Origin: Prochloron sp965198675
Lineage (GTDB): Bacteria; Cyanobacteriota; Cyanobacteriia; Cyanobacteriales; Prochloraceae
Assembly: GCA_965198675.1 (NCBI GenBank)
Contig: OZ240666.1
Span: forward strand, 2,108,001-2,172,000
Direction: 5' to 3'
Length of the DNA: 64,000 bases
Shown here one piece after another: positions 55,543-64,000 of the stretch (position 1 is its first letter; each line of letters starts with the position of its first letter). A program made the position numbers and the translations under genes. A model generated the notes under the pieces. The model was not told where the DNA came from. It worked only from the letters and a program-made list of their open reading frames with translations, and searched no databases.

Positions 55543-57045
55543 TCAAATACTGCCGCTGGCTATTGCTTGAAGCAGGCTCAAGTTATCCAAAATGAGGTAA
55601 GCAAAAATAGCGCCCCCCACACCACCAACTAAAAAAGCTCCTGTAAACTGACTCCAGCCATCGCTAGTTTTGAGAGAATCAGGTACATTAGGTCCGGATG
55701 TAGCGTAAGTGGGTTTATCTTTTTGTAGTTCCTTCTTAAAGGAAACAGTGCCATAAATGGACAGGCAGATGGTCATAATCACCACCAAACCCACTGCTGC
55801 GAGCAAACCAACAAGGTTAGCTTGTTCTGAATCCCGCAATGGTCCTAATGTGGCAAAGGGTCCAAGGATAAAGTATCCGTGAGCCATGCCAATTTCTAGA
55901 CCCCTGGTGAGGGGAGAGAGACCCAAACGATAGATGGGTAAGTTTTTCAGCAATTTCAGGGTAAAATCGGAGGAGTTGATTGGAGTTTCCAGATTACCCA
56001 CATAGGGGTTTCCCGCAACTTTGATAACTGTGTCCCCTTTTTGGAAGTCAAACCCAGCCGCAGCACCTCTGGCGCGGATACCGTGCCAGATATGACCGAA
56101 AAGAAACAACAGGGCGAAGACAAAATGGAAAACAGCCAACCAACCGCGAACTGAGACAATACCTGTATCAGTTTCCAGTCCCCCCAAGGGTCCGTAGAAG
56201 ACTTCCGGATAAACAGTGTTGTTGACACTGACAAAGTAGGTGGCGAGGAAGCCCATGTAGGCGATGGCTCCTAAACTATAGGATAGGTAAGCTTCGCCAG
56301 AATAAATCAAAGCTCGACGTGCCCAGGGCAAAGGTTTAGTCCCCATATGCCATAACCCCCCTAAGATGCAAAGAGTGCCGATCCAAAAGTGACCGCCAAC
56401 TACATCCTCCAGGTTATCTACTGCTACCATGCCTTCTGGACCCGATGCTCCAAATAGGTAACCAAAAATTACCGCTGGATTAATGGTGGGATTGGCAATA
56501 ACCCTCACCTCACCTACAGCAGGGTCAAACAGTCCCCCCCAAAACATGGCCTTCAAAACCAGTAAAAAGGCTCCTACACCTAAAAAGACCAGGTGAATGC
56601 CGATGATGCTGGTCATCTTATCCCCATCTTTCCAGTCATAGCCAAAAAAACCGGCAAAACTGCGATTTTCTTCTAAAACATCCGGTTCCAACAAGACATG
56701 ATAAAGCCCTCCAGCCCCCAAAACGGCAGAAGATACCAAATGTAAAAGGGCGATCGCAAAATAAGGGTAAGTGTCTGTAATTTGACCCCCACTACCAACC
56801 CCAAACCCTAGGGTGGCTAAATGGGGCAATAAAATTAACCCCTGTTCGTACATGGGCAGATCTGGATTGTACTGAGATATTTCAAACAGGGTCATTGCCC
56901 CAGCCCACAAGACAATCAGACCCCCGTGAGCAATATGAGCGCCAAGCAATTTACCAGATAAATCGATGAAACGAGCATTGCCAGCCCACCAACCAACTTT
57001 GGGTATTTTTGACCGATAAGGATTCTCAGTAATTACGGCTGTCAT
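55543..57045 (-). CDS. IsiA-family chlorophyll protein fused to PsaL
   Basis: 500 residues. Residues about 15-330 are a CP43-like six-helix antenna (WWAGNARFIDLSGKLLGAHI, HFVFALLFLFGHIWHGIRAR). Residues about 345-500 are a PsaL domain (NPYVGNLETPINSSDFTLKL, LPIYRLGLSPLTRGLEIGMA, FATLGPLRDSEQANLVGLLA). PsaL is the photosystem I subunit that holds trimers together, so the fusion could dock the antenna to PSI. AAGGAGGT precedes the ATG. Such CP43-PsaL fusions are known from some filamentous cyanobacteria. Likely iron-stress induced. Confidence 0.95.
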   Translation of the reverse strand: MTAVITENPYRSKIPKVGWWAGNARFIDLSGKLLGAHIAHGGLIVLWAGAMTLFEISQYNPDLPMYEQGLILLPHLATLGFGVGSGGQITDTYPYFAIALLHLVSSAVLGAGGLYHVLLEPDVLEENRSFAGFFGYDWKDGDKMTSIIGIHLVFLGVGAFLLVLKAMFWGGLFDPAVGEVRVIANPTINPAVIFGYLFGASGPEGMVAVDNLEDVVGGHFWIGTLCILGGLWHMGTKPLPWARRALIYSGEAYLSYSLGAIAYMGFLATYFVSVNNTVYPEVFYGPLGGLETDTGIVSVRGWLAVFHFVFALLFLFGHIWHGIRARGAAAGFDFQKGDTVIKVAGNPYVGNLETPINSSDFTLKLLKNLPIYRLGLSPLTRGLEIGMAHGYFILGPFATLGPLRDSEQANLVGLLAAVGLVVIMTICLSIYGTVSFKKELQKDKPTYATSGPNVPDSLKTSDGWSQFTGAFLVGGVGGAIFAYLILDNLSLLQAIASGSI

Positions 57046-57179
57046 CTCTAACCTCCTTGATAATTATTTGCATTTAGGAGCGCTGGGCGCGGGTGTGAGG
57101 TTGCATAATTGTCCGATGATCTAAGATAAGCTCTCGGCGTCTCTGTGCCTCTGTGTGAAACAAAATCATCCTAAAGTCG

Positions 57180-58223
57180 TCACTGAATTGGTTCTTGAGC
57201 AACCATCAACAGATCCACCCGACCCTTGCTAAAATCGAACCCGGCAGCTCGCAGGGCGTGCCAAATATGTCCTTGTAAAAAGAAGAAAGCTAACCAAAAA
57301 TGAGCATTGGCGAGCCAAGTCCGAGGTGAGAGTAACTCCGGGTTAGAGGAGGAGAAACCAGGCACAATCCCCTGGGTAATAGACAGGGTGGGACCGTAGA
57401 ATACCTCTGGATAAACAGTTCCATTCACGGCAACGAAGAAAGCAGCGATAAAGCCCATGAGAGCGAGAGCACCCAAACTGTAGGCTAAATAAGCTTCCCC
57501 AGACCAAATAAAGAGACGGTGGGTCCAATAAAAGGGCTTGGTTTTCATGTGCCAAATACCACCGCCAATGCAGAGCAAACCAACCCAGATATGACCTCCC
57601 ACTACATCCTCCAGGTTGTCTACCCCAGCAATCCAATTTTTTCCTACCGCACCGAATAAATAGCCAAAAATAACTGCGGGATTGAGAGTGGGGTTGGCGA
57701 TCGCCCGTACATTCTCCACTGCTGGGTCGTATAAACCGCCGAAGAACATGGCTTTAGCCACTAGAAGGAAAGCACCGCACCCCAGCAGAATGAGGTGAAT
57801 ACCAATAATGGTGGTCATTTTGTCGCTATCTTTCCAGTCGTAGCTGAAGAAAGAAAACTGGTTGTGCAGATACTCCGGACCGAAGATAGTGTGAAAAACG
57901 CCACCAAAACCCAAAAAGGCTGATGAAATGAGGTGCAAGACGCCAATAACAAAGTAGGGATAGGTATCCACTACAGTTCCTCCCGCGCCTACGCCCCAGC
58001 CTAAAGTAGCCAGGTGGGGCAGCAGGATTAAACCTTGCTCGTACATGGGAACTGTTGGCGTTAAGCGAGATATTTCAAATAGGGTTATCGCTCCTGCCCA
58101 GAAAACGATTAGACCGGCATGAGCTACATGAGCACCAAGCAATCGGCCCGATATGTCCATGAGGCGAGCATTTCCAGCCCACCAAGGAATTATCTCTTGC
58201 GGACTCTCAGAAGCAGTTGTCAC
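57180..58223 (-). CDS. IsiA/Pcb-family chlorophyll-binding protein
   Basis: 347 residues from the GTG at 58223, with GAGGAGG 5 bp upstream. Six-helix CP43-like antenna (IPWWAGNARLMDISGRLLGA, VDNLEDVVGGHIWVGLLCIG, WLAFFFLQGHIWHALRAAGF). It lacks the large lumenal loop of CP43, as IsiA/Pcb proteins do. The downstream gene is the IsiA-PsaL fusion (134 bp gap, same strand), so the two and isiB probably form one operon. Confidence 0.93.
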   Translation of the reverse strand: MTTASESPQEIIPWWAGNARLMDISGRLLGAHVAHAGLIVFWAGAITLFEISRLTPTVPMYEQGLILLPHLATLGWGVGAGGTVVDTYPYFVIGVLHLISSAFLGFGGVFHTIFGPEYLHNQFSFFSYDWKDSDKMTTIIGIHLILLGCGAFLLVAKAMFFGGLYDPAVENVRAIANPTLNPAVIFGYLFGAVGKNWIAGVDNLEDVVGGHIWVGLLCIGGGIWHMKTKPFYWTHRLFIWSGEAYLAYSLGALALMGFIAAFFVAVNGTVYPEVFYGPTLSITQGIVPGFSSSNPELLSPRTWLANAHFWLAFFFLQGHIWHALRAAGFDFSKGRVDLLMVAQEPIQ

Positions 58224-58573
58224 TATACCTCCTCGGCTTTTAGTTGAGAAATTGACTCAATAAACGTCTCATTTAGCTTACACCATCAATTTGCTTATTG
58301 CAATAAATTTGCTTTTAGATAAGCAATCTTAATCAAATAGCCGCTATTGATAATATAAACTAATAACAGTAGAGATTGCTGGGAATCAATCGGAACACAA
58401 AAAAGCTAAAAAGCTTATATGGAGTGGATTATAGCCAATTTTGGTACCCTAGACTTGCAGAAAATGTTGAGTTTTATTCAAATAAATTTGCAATAAAGTT
58501 CCTTTCGAGGCACAATAGAGCAAGAGAACTGAGCCTTCAGCAAGAAGGCGTGTAAGAAATAGGAGGTTAAATT
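58224..58573. promoter_or_regulatory. Divergent promoter region of the isi antenna genes
   Basis: 350 bp, AT-rich. The words TTATTGCAATAAATTTGC (58294-58311) and AATAAATTTGCAATAAAG (58481-58498) form related, partly inverted motifs flanking the two starts. They are candidates for ferric-uptake-regulator (Fur) or other regulator boxes; binding is not demonstrated. AGGAGG at 58561-58566 serves the rightward gene. Confidence 0.5.
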
Positions 58574-59656
58574 TTGCAAACCTACGGTAATCCGGAAGTC
58601 AAGTACGACTGGTGGGCGGGTAACGCCCGTCTAGCTAACTTGTCTGGGAAATTCGTGGCCGCTCATGTGGGTCAAGCAGCCCTCATCGTCTTTTGGGCGG
58701 GGGCATTTACTTTCTTTGAAATCTCCAAATATTCTCCTGATCAGCCCCTGGGGGAACAGGGCTTAATTCTGCTGCCCCACTTGGCAACTCTAGGTTGGGG
58801 TGTAGGTGCGGGAGGACAAATAGTGGATATCTATCCCTATTTCGTCATTGGCGCTATCCACCTGATTTCATCTGCTGTTTTGGGTGCGGGTGCCTTGTAT
58901 CATTCCCTGAAAGGGCCTGCCATTCTCAAAGATGGCACGGGTCGCACTCGGAAATTTCACTTTGATTGGGGAGATGCTAATAAGTTGGGTTTCATCTTAG
59001 GGCATCATCTGATTTTCTTGGGAGCAGGTGCGTTGCTCTTGGTGGCTAAAGCCATGTTCTTTGGCGGACTCTATGACTCCACCATTGAAGCGGTTCGGGT
59101 GGTGGCAGAGCCGAACCTGAATCCCTTGACAATTTATGGCTATCAAACCCATTTTGCCTCCGTTGACAACTTGGAAGATTTAGTGGGGGGTCACGTCTAT
59201 GTGGGCTTCCTCCTTATCGGTGGCGGTATTTGGCACATCATCACCCCACCTTTGGGCTGGGCGAAGAACCTGTTGAGTTTTGAAGGGGAAGCAGTTCTTT
59301 CCTATTCTCTCGGCGGTATCGCTTTAGCGGGGTTTGTTGCTGCTTATTTCTGCGCCGTGAACACTTTGGCATATCCTGAGGAATTCTACGGTCCTGTTTT
59401 AGAAGTGAAGTTGGGAGTAACTCCCTATTTTGTGGATACAGTCCAGTTGCCAGCAGGAGTCCATACTGCCCGGGCTTGGTTAGCCAATGCTCATTTCTTC
59501 TTGGCGTTCTTCTTCCTCCAAGGTCATCTCTGGCACGCATTGCGGGCAATGGGTTTTGACTTCCGGCGGATTTTTAATGCCTTAGATAATGCAGCCATTC
59601 CCCAGTCGGGTATGCCTGCAAGTAAACCAGCAGCAGCCAAAGCCGCCGCTGAATAA
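58574..59656 (+). CDS. isiA: IsiA, iron-stress chlorophyll protein (CP43')
   Basis: 360 residues from the TTG at 58574, with AGGAGG 8 bp upstream. Of the four antenna genes here this one has the N terminus most like classical IsiA (MQTYGNPEVKYDWWAGNARL). Six helices with histidines for chlorophyll (HLISSAVLGAGALYH, GHHLIFLGAGALLL, FFLQGHLWHALRAMGF) and an alanine/proline-rich tail. IsiA forms rings around PSI and dissipates energy under iron stress. It is divergent from the other antenna operon. Confidence 0.93.
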   Translation: MQTYGNPEVKYDWWAGNARLANLSGKFVAAHVGQAALIVFWAGAFTFFEISKYSPDQPLGEQGLILLPHLATLGWGVGAGGQIVDIYPYFVIGAIHLISSAVLGAGALYHSLKGPAILKDGTGRTRKFHFDWGDANKLGFILGHHLIFLGAGALLLVAKAMFFGGLYDSTIEAVRVVAEPNLNPLTIYGYQTHFASVDNLEDLVGGHVYVGFLLIGGGIWHIITPPLGWAKNLLSFEGEAVLSYSLGGIALAGFVAAYFCAVNTLAYPEEFYGPVLEVKLGVTPYFVDTVQLPAGVHTARAWLANAHFFLAFFFLQGHLWHALRAMGFDFRRIFNALDNAAIPQSGMPASKPAAAKAAAE

Positions 59657-59903
59657 GTTTCTTCACTGAGTAAATCTGCTTCCTGCACCCTAATGCAGGG
59701 AGCCAAATTTCTCATCTATTTTGACACAGTTACCAGTTCAATCCTGGCTGGTGCGTTACGGCGCAGGAGAATATCTAATTTTCTGTCATTAATACTCAGT
59801 TAGCGCCTAACGCACCCTACGGGAAGCAATAGGCACTCTTGGTATTGCTATGAAAAACAACTGGTAACTGGTAACTGCTCACTGGTAACTGAAAGGAGGT
59901 ATC

Positions 59904-60941
59904 GTGACAACAACTTTAAGTCGCCCTGATTATAGCTGGCTGGCTGGGAACGACCGTCTCAAGAACTTATCCGGTCAATTACTGGGCGCTCATATCGCCC
60001 ATGCAGGTTTGATTATGTTTTGGGCGGGAGCAACCACCATTTCCGAGGTGGGTCGCTTTGTACCGTCTTTGCCTATGTCGGAACAAGGATTTGTTTTGCT
60101 ACCCCATCTAGCCACTTTGGGCTTTGGTTTGGGTTCTGGGGGAGTTATCGTGGATACCTATCCCTATTTTGTGATTGGTATGTTGCACCTAGCAGGGTCG
60201 GCTGTTTTAGGTGCAGGGGGTCTTTTTCATACTTTTATCGGTCCGGCAATCTTGAAAGATGGAGCAGGAAGGGCTGGTAAGTTTCATTATGAATGGAGCG
60301 ATCCGAAGAAGTTGGGGTTTATTTTGGGACATCACCTGATTTTTTTAGGAGTGGCTGCTTTGCTATTTGTAGGAAAGGCGACGGTATTTGGAGGGATTTA
60401 TGACCCGGTCGTGGGAGATGTTCGGCTGATAACTAATCCAACTTTGAATCCATTTACCATTTTCGGTTATCTTTTTGGTTTGGTGAATGGGAATTGGAAT
60501 TCTTTAGGAATGGCTGCCGTTAGTAATTTAGAGGATGTTATTGGGGGTCATATTTGGGTTGGGGTGATGTGTATTGCTGGTGGTGCATGGCACATTACGA
60601 TGGAACCTTTTGACTGGGCGAAGCAATTTTTCCTCTTTAAAGCAGATGCAATTCTTTCTTATAGTCTGGCAGGTTTGGCATTGATGGCTTTTACTTCTGT
60701 TTACTTTTTTGCCTTTAATACAACAGTTTTCCCACAGTCATTCTACGGTACAAGTCGAGATGGTTCTGTAGGGATTCAGTTGGGTTTGTGTGTCACTTTT
60801 TTAATCGGACACATTTGGCATGCTTTTAAAGCTAAATCCTCCACAGGAGTTTTACAGACCCAGGATAAGTTTTCCGCCTTTGTGGCAGGGTTTGGAGTCC
60901 TTGGTGTGGTGGCGATCGCCTTGGCGTCACTGTCAACTTAA
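59904..60941 (+). CDS. IsiA-family chlorophyll-binding protein, divergent paralogue
   Basis: 345 residues from the GTG at 59904, with AAGGAGG at 59893-59899. CP43-like helices are present (WLAGNDRLKNLSGQLLGAHI, VSNLEDVIGGHIWVGVMCIA, TFLIGHIWHAFKAK). The C terminus is different, with an extra hydrophobic segment (FVAGFGVLGVVAIALAS). GGTAACT/GGTCACT-type repeats sit just before the ribosome-binding site. It is the most diverged of the four antenna genes; pigment or partner may differ. Confidence 0.9.
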   Translation: MTTTLSRPDYSWLAGNDRLKNLSGQLLGAHIAHAGLIMFWAGATTISEVGRFVPSLPMSEQGFVLLPHLATLGFGLGSGGVIVDTYPYFVIGMLHLAGSAVLGAGGLFHTFIGPAILKDGAGRAGKFHYEWSDPKKLGFILGHHLIFLGVAALLFVGKATVFGGIYDPVVGDVRLITNPTLNPFTIFGYLFGLVNGNWNSLGMAAVSNLEDVIGGHIWVGVMCIAGGAWHITMEPFDWAKQFFLFKADAILSYSLAGLALMAFTSVYFFAFNTTVFPQSFYGTSRDGSVGIQLGLCVTFLIGHIWHAFKAKSSTGVLQTQDKFSAFVAGFGVLGVVAIALASLST

Positions 60942-61071
60942 AATTTGAAGATTAAATCGCTGGTGGGTGGGCATTGCCCACCTTGCTATCTCGATATTAT
61001 ACCACACAAGAGCCAAAATAAAAGATAAGTTTTCTTTATATGCCGAATAAATAAATATTTCGTTACAACCC

Positions 61072-61100
61072 TTTACATTTCTTAAAAAAGCAGTTATATT
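61072..61100 (+). promoter_or_regulatory. psbA promoter
   Basis: TTTACA (61072-61077), 17-bp spacer, TATATT (61095-61100); the psbA ATG is 47 bp downstream. Confidence 0.65.
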
Positions 61101-61146
61101 AGAAATGTAATCGGAACCTCGATAATTTAATAGCACTTTTAAGAAC

Positions 61147-62229
61147 ATGACAACTACCCTGCAACAGCGCGAGAGCGCATCCGTATGGGAGCAGTTCTGC
61201 CAGTGGATCACCAGCACCGACAACCGTCTCTATGTAGGTTGGTTCGGTGTCCTCATGATTCCCTGCCTGCTCTCCGCAGCTACCTGCTTCATCATCGCTT
61301 TCATCGCTGCTCCTCCTGTGGACATTGATGGTATCCGCGAGCCTGTAGCCGGTTCCTTGCTCTACGGCAACAACATCATCTCCGGTGCAGTTGTCCCCTC
61401 CTCCAACGCTATCGGTCTGCACTTCTATCCCATCTGGGAAGCAGCCTCCTTGGATGAGTGGCTCTACAACGGCGGTCCTTACCAGCTCGTTGTTTTCCAC
61501 TTCCTCATTGGCGTATTCTGCTACATGGGTCGTGAGTGGGAACTGAGCTACCGCTTGGGAATGCGTCCTTGGATCTGTGTTGCTTTCTCTGCTCCTGTAG
61601 CAGCAGCAACTGCTGTATTCCTCATCTACCCCATCGGACAAGGTTCCTTCTCTGATGGAATGCCTTTGGGAATCAGCGGTACCTTCAACTTCATGTTCGT
61701 GTTCCAAGCAGAGCACAATATCCTCATGCACCCCTTCCATATGTTGGGAGTAGCTGGTGTATTTGGTGGTTCTTTATTCTCCGCTATGCACGGTTCTTTG
61801 GTAACTTCCTCCTTAGTGCGGGAAACTACCGAAACCGAATCTCAGAACTACGGCTATAAGTTTGGTCAAGAGGAAGAGACCTACAATATCGTTGCCGCTC
61901 ACGGCTACTTCGGTCGTCTTATCTTCCAATATGCTTCCTTCAACAACAGCCGTTCCTTGCACTTCTTCTTGGGTGCATGGCCAGTAGTTGGTATTTGGTT
62001 CACTGCTATGGGTATCAGCACCATGGCTTTCAACCTGAACGGTTTCAACTTCAACCAGTCTATTCTTGACTCCCAAGGTCATGTAATCGGCACCTGGGCT
62101 GACGTTCTGAACCGGGCTAACTTAGGTTTTGAAGTAATGCACGAGCGGAATGCGCACAACTTCCCCTTAGATTTGGCTGCCGGTGAGGCTGCTCCTGTAG
62201 CTCTCACTGCTCCTACTATCCACGGGTAA
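61147..62229 (+). CDS. psbA: Photosystem II D1 protein, high-light (Glu130) type
   Basis: 360 residues, standard length including a 16-residue C-terminal extension after Ala344 that CtpA removes. Mn-cluster ligands are in place: Asp170 (GSFSD), Glu189, His332, Glu333, His337 and Asp342. Residue 130 is Glu, as in the high-light D1 forms of other cyanobacteria. It carries P680 ligands, pheophytin and the QB site. It is complete and flanked by its own promoter and terminator, next to the stress antenna genes. Confidence 0.97.
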   Translation: MTTTLQQRESASVWEQFCQWITSTDNRLYVGWFGVLMIPCLLSAATCFIIAFIAAPPVDIDGIREPVAGSLLYGNNIISGAVVPSSNAIGLHFYPIWEAASLDEWLYNGGPYQLVVFHFLIGVFCYMGREWELSYRLGMRPWICVAFSAPVAAATAVFLIYPIGQGSFSDGMPLGISGTFNFMFVFQAEHNILMHPFHMLGVAGVFGGSLFSAMHGSLVTSSLVRETTETESQNYGYKFGQEEETYNIVAAHGYFGRLIFQYASFNNSRSLHFFLGAWPVVGIWFTAMGISTMAFNLNGFNFNQSILDSQGHVIGTWADVLNRANLGFEVMHERNAHNFPLDLAAGEAAPVALTAPTIHG

Positions 62230-62290
62230 TAATTCAGTTATCATTTATCAGTTACCCAGTAATTGGTAACTTGAATGGTTGCAGATAACA

Positions 62291-62322
62291 GCGTCCTCCA
62301 ATTTTGGGGGGCGTTTTTTTTT
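62291..62322 (+). terminator. Rho-independent terminator of psbA
   Basis: CGTCCTCC-AATTTT-GGGGGGCG followed by nine T, 60 nt after the psbA stop. Confidence 0.88.
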
Positions 62323-62417
62323 GATTGAACCACAGAGGCGCAGAGGGCGCAGAGGAGGATAAGAGAGGGGAAACAGTACAATAGTTAAAAAGCGCGATCG
62401 CCGGAGAGATTGAATTT

Positions 62418-63134
62418 ATGACTCAAGCCGTCGTTATAAATGAACCTCCTGAAATTGAACGTCTGTACACTTTCCAAGAATATCTGGATTATGTTGGAGA
62501 ACCGGATGTTCGCTATGAATTAGTTAGGGGGAAACTCCTACCAATGGCAGCTTCTACTCATTTACATACCAATATTTGCAAGTTTTTGCTCTACAAGTTC
62601 CAGCGCTATTTTGCTGCTGGAAACTTGGATTTGGTGGCGAACGCTTTGGCTACGGGTGTGCGAACGGAAGAAAATACATCTCGAATTCCTGATTTGGTAG
62701 TATGTAGCCAAACTGTTTGGGAACAAGTTCTTCATCGCCCCGGGGCTGGGGTTTTGGATTTTCCCGAAAAGCCGATTTTGGTGGTAGAAATTGTCAGCAG
62801 CAATCGCCGGGATGATTATGTTATTAAACGCAATGAATATGAATTGGCGCAAATTGCCGAATATTGGATAGTGGATCTGAAAGAAAAACGAGTGAGGGTG
62901 TTTACTAATCCTAGTGATGAGGAAGGATATGATTGGGTAGATTTTCCGGAAGATACTTTTATTATTTCTAGTCAGTTTCCTCAGTTGGTTTTGTCGGTGA
63001 AAGAACTGCTGAATCCTCCTTTGGTTGAGCAATTAATTAAGGAGGAACAGTCTAAAATCCAAACTTTGGCACAACGGGCTGAAAAGTTAGCACGGCTTTT
63101 GCGAGAAATGGGAGTCAACCCTGACACACTGTAG
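62418..63134 (+). CDS. Uma2-family (DUF820) putative endonuclease
   Basis: 238 residues. YTFQEYLDYVGEPDVRYELV, SRIPDLVVCSQTVW, PILVVEIVSSNRRDDYVIKR and QIAEYWIVDLKEKRVRVF are Uma2 motifs, and the C terminus is a basic helix (AQRAEKLARLLREMGVNP). Complete. Function unknown beyond the nuclease-like fold. Confidence 0.84.
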   Translation: MTQAVVINEPPEIERLYTFQEYLDYVGEPDVRYELVRGKLLPMAASTHLHTNICKFLLYKFQRYFAAGNLDLVANALATGVRTEENTSRIPDLVVCSQTVWEQVLHRPGAGVLDFPEKPILVVEIVSSNRRDDYVIKRNEYELAQIAEYWIVDLKEKRVRVFTNPSDEEGYDWVDFPEDTFIISSQFPQLVLSVKELLNPPLVEQLIKEEQSKIQTLAQRAEKLARLLREMGVNPDTL

Positions 63135-63250
63135 TAGTGACCAGACCTCGTAGGGTGGGCATCGCCCACCAACAAGGGTATATAAACCAGCGCCTTGTAT
63201 CCTGCCTTTATGTAGTATAATTGTATTAATGTTACTTACCTTATAATTGT

Positions 63251-63547
63251 GTGGGTTACCAATGGGGTTTATTTGTCACTTTTTGTTGCGCGCTCTACGC
63301 CTTAGGATTTGATCAGCTTCCAGATAGGGAAATTTGGGAATATGGGAAAAGGGAAAATTTTCTCATTGTCACTAAGGATGCAGATTTTAGTGATCTGTCT
63401 TTATTGTGTGGTTTTCCGCCCAAGATTATCTGGATTCGACGAGGAAATTGCAAGAGGGCAGATATTGAGTCAATCGAACCTAGCCATTACGATGACATTG
63501 AAGCACTAAATCGCAGTGAAGCAGTCGGGGTGCTGACTTTGTTTTAG
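63251..63547 (+). pseudogene. DUF5615 PIN-like protein, N-terminally truncated
   Basis: From LGFDQLPDREIWEYGKREN onward it matches DUF5615 toxin-like proteins (LIVTKDADFSDLSLLCGFPP, KIIWIRRGNC). The first 20 or so residues (from a GTG) do not fit the family, which should begin with a KxLLDENLP-like strand containing an Asp. The start has therefore been lost or replaced. No antitoxin gene is visible upstream. Confidence 0.65.
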
Positions 63548-63629
63548 GGGTTGCCTTTACTCCCCACTCATCATGATAATTCCATTATTAATAGTACCAT
63601 GACTAGATAGTTCAGCAGGTACCTAGACA

Positions 63630-64000
63630 GTGACAGAACAAATAATCACTAAAATTACAATCGTCATTCCCGTATTAAACGAAGCAGGGATGATTCAAAC
63701 AACCTTACAGAGACTCTTAGATGAACCGGATCTAGAAGTAATTGTTGTGGATGGAGGGAGTGAGGATAAGACAGTTGAATTAGCCAATTCAATGGGTGTT
63801 AAAGTAATTATATGCCCTGGGGGAAGGGCTCGGCAAATGAATGCTGGGGCTGAAGCTGCCACGGGAGATATGCTCTTATTTCTCCATGCTGATACTCAGT
63901 TACCAGAGGGTTATTCAGCTATAGTTGAGGAAGCACTTTGTACCCCCCAAACCATTGCTGGTGCTTTTGAACTGAAAATTGATGGAGAAGAGCGATCCCT
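63630..64000 (+). CDS. Family 2 glycosyltransferase (TIGR04283-like), partial
   Basis: Starts at the GTG at 63630 and runs off the window. TKITIVIPVLNEAGMIQTTL, VIVVDGGSEDKTVELANSMG and LLFLHADTQLPEGYS are GT2 motifs. The ICPGGRARQMNAGAEAATGD block is typical of the TIGR04283 (rSAM-associated/arsenosugar-type) family of short cyanobacterial glycosyltransferases. 123 codons are visible; completeness is unknown. Confidence 0.8.
   Translation, partial: MTEQIITKITIVIPVLNEAGMIQTTLQRLLDEPDLEVIVVDGGSEDKTVELANSMGVKVIICPGGRARQMNAGAEAATGDMLLFLHADTQLPEGYSAIVEEALCTPQTIAGAFELKIDGEERS

Noticed and set aside
61099..61740. Long minus-strand open frame opposite psbA
   Set aside because: It is a shadow of the codon bias of psbA with no family resemblance.

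Overview
The window is chromosomal DNA of an oxygenic cyanobacterium. It carries psbDC, ycf4, a psbA for D1, a cluster of CP43-like (IsiA-family) antenna genes and flavodoxin, together with many GCGATCGC (HIP1) octamers and lineage-typical families (DUF3318, DUF3181, Uma2, a cyanobacterial NlpC/P60 peptidase). The density of insertion sequences, group II introns, palindromic repeats and broken toxin-antitoxin genes fits a large, repeat-rich genome, probably of a filamentous (Oscillatoriales-like) species. The genus cannot be fixed from the sequence alone.

Layout: 0-5 kb has lpxD (partial), a tandem terD array, a methyltransferase, a Uma2 nuclease and a YefM/YoeB module. 5-8 kb has ISAs1 debris, a truncated retropepsin-like gene, a small HNH gene coupled to a glycine-zipper protein, and an apparent HEARO (IscB omega) RNA. 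8-14.7 kb has psbDC, then ycf4-cyclophilin-fabF, with fabF split by an ORF-less group II intron. 14.7-22.3 kb is a decayed sulfatase locus: three sulfatase copies, one cut by an IS5-family element, plus an intact formylglycine-generating enzyme. 22.5-28.4 kb is dominated by broken tnpB/tnpA, a second group II intron, an ISAs1 copy and repeat arrays. 29-36.8 kb mixes small cyanobacterial genes, an IS630 copy, moaC, tRNA-Arg, an LRR protein and a vapBC locus with a triplicated 3' end. 36.8-45.6 kb holds housekeeping genes (MFS, GT2, NlpC/P60, serine hydrolase, two barrel-like proteins, groEL with CIRCE, fabG, thioredoxin). 45.6-53.6 kb contains an IscB remnant with its HEARO RNA, a broken UPF0175/DUF3368 module, Uma2, and a tnpB interrupted by a reverse-transcriptase-encoding group II intron. 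53.8-62.2 kb is an iron/light-stress island: feoA, isiB, an IsiA-PsaL fusion, three more IsiA-family genes and a high-light-type psbA. The right edge has another Uma2, a truncated DUF5615 gene and a partial glycosyltransferase.

Three themes stand out. First, the photosystem genes form two functional blocks: PSII core plus PSI assembly at 8-12 kb, and stress antenna plus D1 repair at 54-62 kb. Second, several families of short GC-rich palindromes have invaded genes, some in frame (moaC, an LRR protein, small nucleases, tnpB), in a way that recalls Rickettsia palindromic elements. Third, group II introns sit inside fabF and inside two different tnpB genes; only one of them encodes a maturase.
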